DNA of 64,000 bases, taken from positions 26,684 through 90,683 of the forward strand of contig JAFEAL010000013.1 in the NCBI GenBank assembly GCA_018266435.1, in the 5' to 3' direction. The notes under the pieces are model-generated. The model saw only the letters and a list, made by a program, of their open reading frames with translations. It was not told the origin of the DNA and did not search any database. Every line of letters begins with the position of its first letter. Within the stretch, counting starts at the first letter, position 1. Below, piece after piece: positions 61,473 through 64,000 of the stretch. Made by a program: the position numbers and the translations under genes. This DNA is from Bacteroidota bacterium (GTDB lineage Bacteria > Bacteroidota > Bacteroidia > Cytophagales > Cyclobacteriaceae).

Positions 61473-62279
61473 TTATTCCTTATCATCGGGTTTGTCAGGG
61501 TTAAATTGGTAGACAACAACCTCTTTTTCATTAACAATAAAGATCCGTTCATCTGTTACAATTCCAAATTTTCCAGCAGCCAATGTCAGTTCGCGGGTAT
61601 TTCCGCTGTAGAGGTCAAAAAAAATGATTTTATTCCCCAGTAAATAAAAAAGTTCTTCACCAAAAAATCCAAAGTTTTCTACTTTGACCGGCAGGTGCTT
61701 CATTGTTTTTCCAAGTTCATTAACGATGATTATTCCTTGATTTTTATCCAGTAAAAAAATCAGATGCAAATACTCACGCATGAAACTAAATTGAAAATGT
61801 TTATTCCAATGGGTGGTGTCTATCTTAAATTCATTTAAGACCCGGTTCTGATTGTTTTCAAATTTTTTAATGGAAAGATCGGCTTCATCCAATACTAAAA
61901 AACGGTTATCATTAGTCGGGCATACCAAGGTGGGCTCAATAGCAATGGAGGCATCCAGTTTAAAATCATCGCTAACTTCAAACATGCGGTTGTAATTTAC
62001 AATACGCATATCTTTTTGGTAATACGCAAATATCTTAGGATGAAACCATGGCTCTAAAAGGGTGGGCAGATTTTGAGTTTTTAAACGAGCCATCATCTTT
62101 CCGTCAGGATCATATTTTTTTATTTGACCGTCAGAAAATTCTAAAAAAAAATTACCCAGCCTGTCAACCGAAGCATTTTGAATAAAAGCCGTCTTCATCC
62201 GCTTCAGCTTTTTGATTGATTGAGCTTGCGTGGTGGCTGCTACAAAAAATAAAATGATACCTATATAAATGCGAACCAT
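61473..62279 (-). CDS. Secreted protein of unknown function, beta-propeller-like
   Basis: A 268-residue protein with a signal peptide (MVRIYIGIILFFVAATTQAQ, from Met 62279). The mature part has repeated strands of the kind ...FLVLDEADLSIKKF, LGNFFLEFSDGQIKKYDPDGKMM and YLLGNKIIFFDLYSG, suggestive of a small propeller. No catalytic motif. Met 62306 would overlap lpxH by 23 bases and is less likely. Probable two-gene unit with lpxH upstream (4 bases between). Confidence 0.8.
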   Translation of the reverse strand: MVRIYIGIILFFVAATTQAQSIKKLKRMKTAFIQNASVDRLGNFFLEFSDGQIKKYDPDGKMMARLKTQNLPTLLEPWFHPKIFAYYQKDMRIVNYNRMFEVSDDFKLDASIAIEPTLVCPTNDNRFLVLDEADLSIKKFENNQNRVLNEFKIDTTHWNKHFQFSFMREYLHLIFLLDKNQGIIIVNELGKTMKHLPVKVENFGFFGEELFYLLGNKIIFFDLYSGNTRELTLAAGKFGIVTDERIFIVNEKEVVVYQFNPDKPDDKE

Positions 62280-62283
62280 AACG

Positions 62284-63042
62284 CTAAAACATTTTAAGTT
62301 CAGCATTTTCTGTGGACAGTTCTAAATAAGGGCTGAAGTGAACCCACTCGCCTAAATTAAAATAGCGGCTATCGCTTCCCACTTTTAAATCCAGCGGCAA
62401 ATGCCGGTGGCCAAAAATATAATAATCGTGATGAGTTTTTTCTTCCAGTCTTTTGCAATACGCTAAAAGAAATTCTTTTTCCTCACCATTAAATTTTTCT
62501 TCACGTTTGCTGCTGCTAATACGGCTTTTCCGGCTCCAGAATTTTGCAATAGCAATGCCCAAGTTAGGATGAATGCGGGCAAATAACCATTGGCAAATTT
62601 TACTATGAAAAAAATACTTCAACCATTTGTAGCTCCAGTCGCCATCGCCCAACCCATCGCCATGTCCTACTAAAATTTTTTTATCATTTACTTCAAGTAC
62701 AATGGGCTCTTTGAATATTTCTATTCCAAGTTCCGTATTAAAATAATCAAAGAGCCACATGTCATGATTGCCCGTGAAAAAATAAACGGGGATACCCTGG
62801 TCGGTCAGCTCAGCCAGTTTTCCCTGAAAACGAATAAAGCCTTTGGGTATCGCTTCCTTGTATTCAAACCAAAAATCAAAAATATCGCCCAACAGAAAAA
62901 TTGCCTGAGCTTGGGGAGCAATTTGATTGAGCCAGGCAACAATTTTTTTTTCGCGCGTCAAACTCGAGGTCTGATCAGGAACTCCCAAATGAAAATCAGA
63001 AGCAAAATAAATTTTTTTTCCAACCGGAAGATTAATGCGCAT
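62284..63042 (-). CDS. lpxH: UDP-2,3-diacylglucosamine pyrophosphohydrolase (LpxH-like)
   Basis: A 252-residue metallophosphoesterase of lipid A synthesis, which removes UMP from UDP-2,3-diacylglucosamine. The metal-binding motifs are all present: SDFHLG (about 16-21), LLGDIFDFWFE, FTGNHDMW, VGHGDGLG and IFGHRHLP. LpxH signatures include GDIFDFWFEY and the Arg-rich cap region. Length is slightly above the Escherichia enzyme. It lies downstream of the ftsH terminator. Confidence 0.9.
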   Translation of the reverse strand: MRINLPVGKKIYFASDFHLGVPDQTSSLTREKKIVAWLNQIAPQAQAIFLLGDIFDFWFEYKEAIPKGFIRFQGKLAELTDQGIPVYFFTGNHDMWLFDYFNTELGIEIFKEPIVLEVNDKKILVGHGDGLGDGDWSYKWLKYFFHSKICQWLFARIHPNLGIAIAKFWSRKSRISSSKREEKFNGEEKEFLLAYCKRLEEKTHHDYYIFGHRHLPLDLKVGSDSRYFNLGEWVHFSPYLELSTENAELKMF

Positions 63043-63053
63043 ATTGCTAAAAT

Positions 63054-63087
63054 AAAAAAACCTGACAAGGCCAGTGTACTTGTCAGG
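63054..63087 (-). terminator. Terminator of ftsH
   Basis: Minus strand: CCTGACAAG (63087-63079) and CTTGTCAGG (63069-63061) form a perfect 9-base stem with a 9-base loop, followed by seven T (63060-63054). It lies 20 bases after the ftsH stop. Confidence 0.9.
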
Positions 63088-63107
63088 TGAAATTTAAAAT
63101 CATAAAA

Positions 63108-64000
63108 TTATTTTTGAACAGGCTCTTCTTGAGGCTCTGTCTTTGTTCCATTTTCTTTTACCTCTTCCTTCTTCTCTGGTGAGTTGGCCGCGCCATTGGT
63201 AAATTTTTCGTATGTGGTCTGATGGGCAAAAGGACGTTTGCCAATCAATCTCTCAAGATCAGACTGGAACAGGATTTCTTTTTGCAGCAACTCTTTTGCT
63301 ATTACTTCCAGTTCATTGCGATGATCATTGAGTAATTTTTTAGTTCGCTCAAATGCACTGTCAATAATCTTTTTGGCTTCCTTATCGATTTTTTCAGCAG
63401 TGGCATCAGAATAGGGTTTGTTAAAGGTATAGTCAGATTGCTTTGAATCATAGAACGACAAGTTTCCGATTTCGCGGTTCATGCCATAAACCGTTACCAT
63501 ACTATATGCCATTTTGGTAATTCTTTCCAAATCGCTGAGTGCACCGGTAGAAATTTTTTCGAAAACAATTTCTTCTGCTGCCCGGCCGCCAAAGGCCATG
63601 CACATTTCATCAATCAACTGTTCCGTTTGGTATAAAAACTGTTCTTTGGGTAAATACTGAGCATAGCCGAGTGCAGCCACACCCCGGGGTACAATACTCA
63701 CCTTCACCAACGGGTCGGCATGCTCAAGAAACCAACCGGCCACCGCATGGCCTGCTTCGTGGTAAGCCACAATCTTTTTTTCTTCAGGTGAGATAATTTT
63801 ATTTTTCTTTTCGAGGCCGCCAATTACCCGATCAATAGCATCCTGAAAATCGATCATCTCCACTTCTTTCTTATCCCTGCGGGCAGCAATCAACGCTGCT
63901 TCGTTGCAGACGTTGGCAATCTCTGCACCGGCAAAACCCGGAGTTTGAGCGGCCAGTTTTTTTACATCCACATCTTTGGACAGTTTGATGGGCTTTAAAT
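63108..64000 (-). CDS. ftsH: ATP-dependent zinc metalloprotease FtsH, C-terminal part (truncated by window edge)
   Basis: The 3' 297 codons of ftsH; the frame reads on without a stop to the window edge, giving LKPIKLSKDVDVKKLAAQTPGFAGAEIANVCNEAAL, which is the FtsH AAA+ C-subdomain. The internal GTG at 63971 is therefore not a start. The zinc protease domain has HEAGH (YHEAGHAVAGW) and the third ligand in the segment GRAAEEIVF/LSDLERITKMA. The tail is Lys/Glu-rich (SPEKKEEVKENGTKTEPQEEP). FtsH degrades membrane proteins and regulates LPS synthesis in other bacteria; the neighbour lpxH fits that setting. A strong terminator follows. Confidence 0.95.
   Translation of the reverse strand, partial: LKPIKLSKDVDVKKLAAQTPGFAGAEIANVCNEAALIAARRDKKEVEMIDFQDAIDRVIGGLEKKNKIISPEEKKIVAYHEAGHAVAGWFLEHADPLVKVSIVPRGVAALGYAQYLPKEQFLYQTEQLIDEMCMAFGGRAAEEIVFEKISTGALSDLERITKMAYSMVTVYGMNREIGNLSFYDSKQSDYTFNKPYSDATAEKIDKEAKKIIDSAFERTKKLLNDHRNELEVIAKELLQKEILFQSDLERLIGKRPFAHQTTYEKFTNGAANSPEKKEEVKENGTKTEPQEEPVQK

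Noticed and set aside
1..64000. CRISPR arrays, tRNA or rRNA genes, insertion sequences
   Set aside because: No regularly spaced repeats, cloverleaf-like segments, conserved rRNA words or transposase-like proteins were seen by eye; a covariance-model scan would settle small RNA genes.

Overview
The window is a chromosomal segment of a member of the Bacteroidota, most likely order Cytophagales. This rests on the gene content (alternative complex III with an aa3/caa3-type oxidase, DUF5686 and FISUMP proteins, the Bacteroidota form of LeuRS, two-domain FtsX permeases), the low G+C content, and several promoters of the Bacteroidota type (TTTG, about 19 bases, TAnnTTTG). I see no rRNA, tRNA, CRISPR array, insertion sequence or prophage. 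About 50 protein genes cover nearly all of the sequence.

Region 1 (1-8.7 kb): two secreted proteins of unknown role, one of which (an SBBP beta-propeller gene) is bracketed by an 11-base direct repeat and followed by a long imperfect hairpin, resembling a gene cassette. Then come a short-chain dehydrogenase, an MlaE/MlaF-type lipid transporter pair and a very large orphan histidine kinase. Region 2 (8.7-24.5 kb, minus strand): one long respiratory operon, actABCDEF - coxII - coxI - ctaB - coxIII - coxIII - coxIV. A canonical promoter starts it at about 24.48 kb and a hairpin terminator follows coxIV at 10.3 kb. Four assembly or accessory genes follow (Sco-like, DUF420, a small CxxC membrane protein, DUF983). 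Together they encode a quinol:cytochrome c/oxidase supercomplex and parts of its assembly machinery.

Region 3 (25-43 kb): a 7TM-DISM receptor without output domain, leuS, a DUF5686 outer-membrane protein, fabH, a small conserved-looking protein, a CtpA-type protease, a PAP2 phosphatase, an FtsX-type permease, Hsp20, an ABC exporter, a hotdog thioesterase, mscL, a DUF3108 protein and dapD. Region 4 (43-55.3 kb, mostly plus strand): a glycosyltransferase; a manganese module (DtxR-family regulator plus an Nramp transporter fused to a universal stress domain) with a likely operator inside its promoter; mnmE; a P1 peptidase whose signal peptide appears frameshifted; an M28 peptidase; a copper module (AraC regulator with an N-terminal metal-binding domain, then a CopA ATPase) whose two promoters share a sequence word; and a FISUMP lipoprotein. 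Region 5 (55.4-64 kb): thioredoxin, a DUF2911 protein, a lipid kinase, a YopX-family protein, acyl carrier protein, an NtrY/NtrC-like two-component pair, a secreted protein, lpxH and the 3' end of ftsH, which runs off the window.

Several starts were moved from the longest reading frame on promoter, terminator, signal-peptide or family grounds; the reasons are given in each entry. Residue positions are hand counts and may be off by a few.
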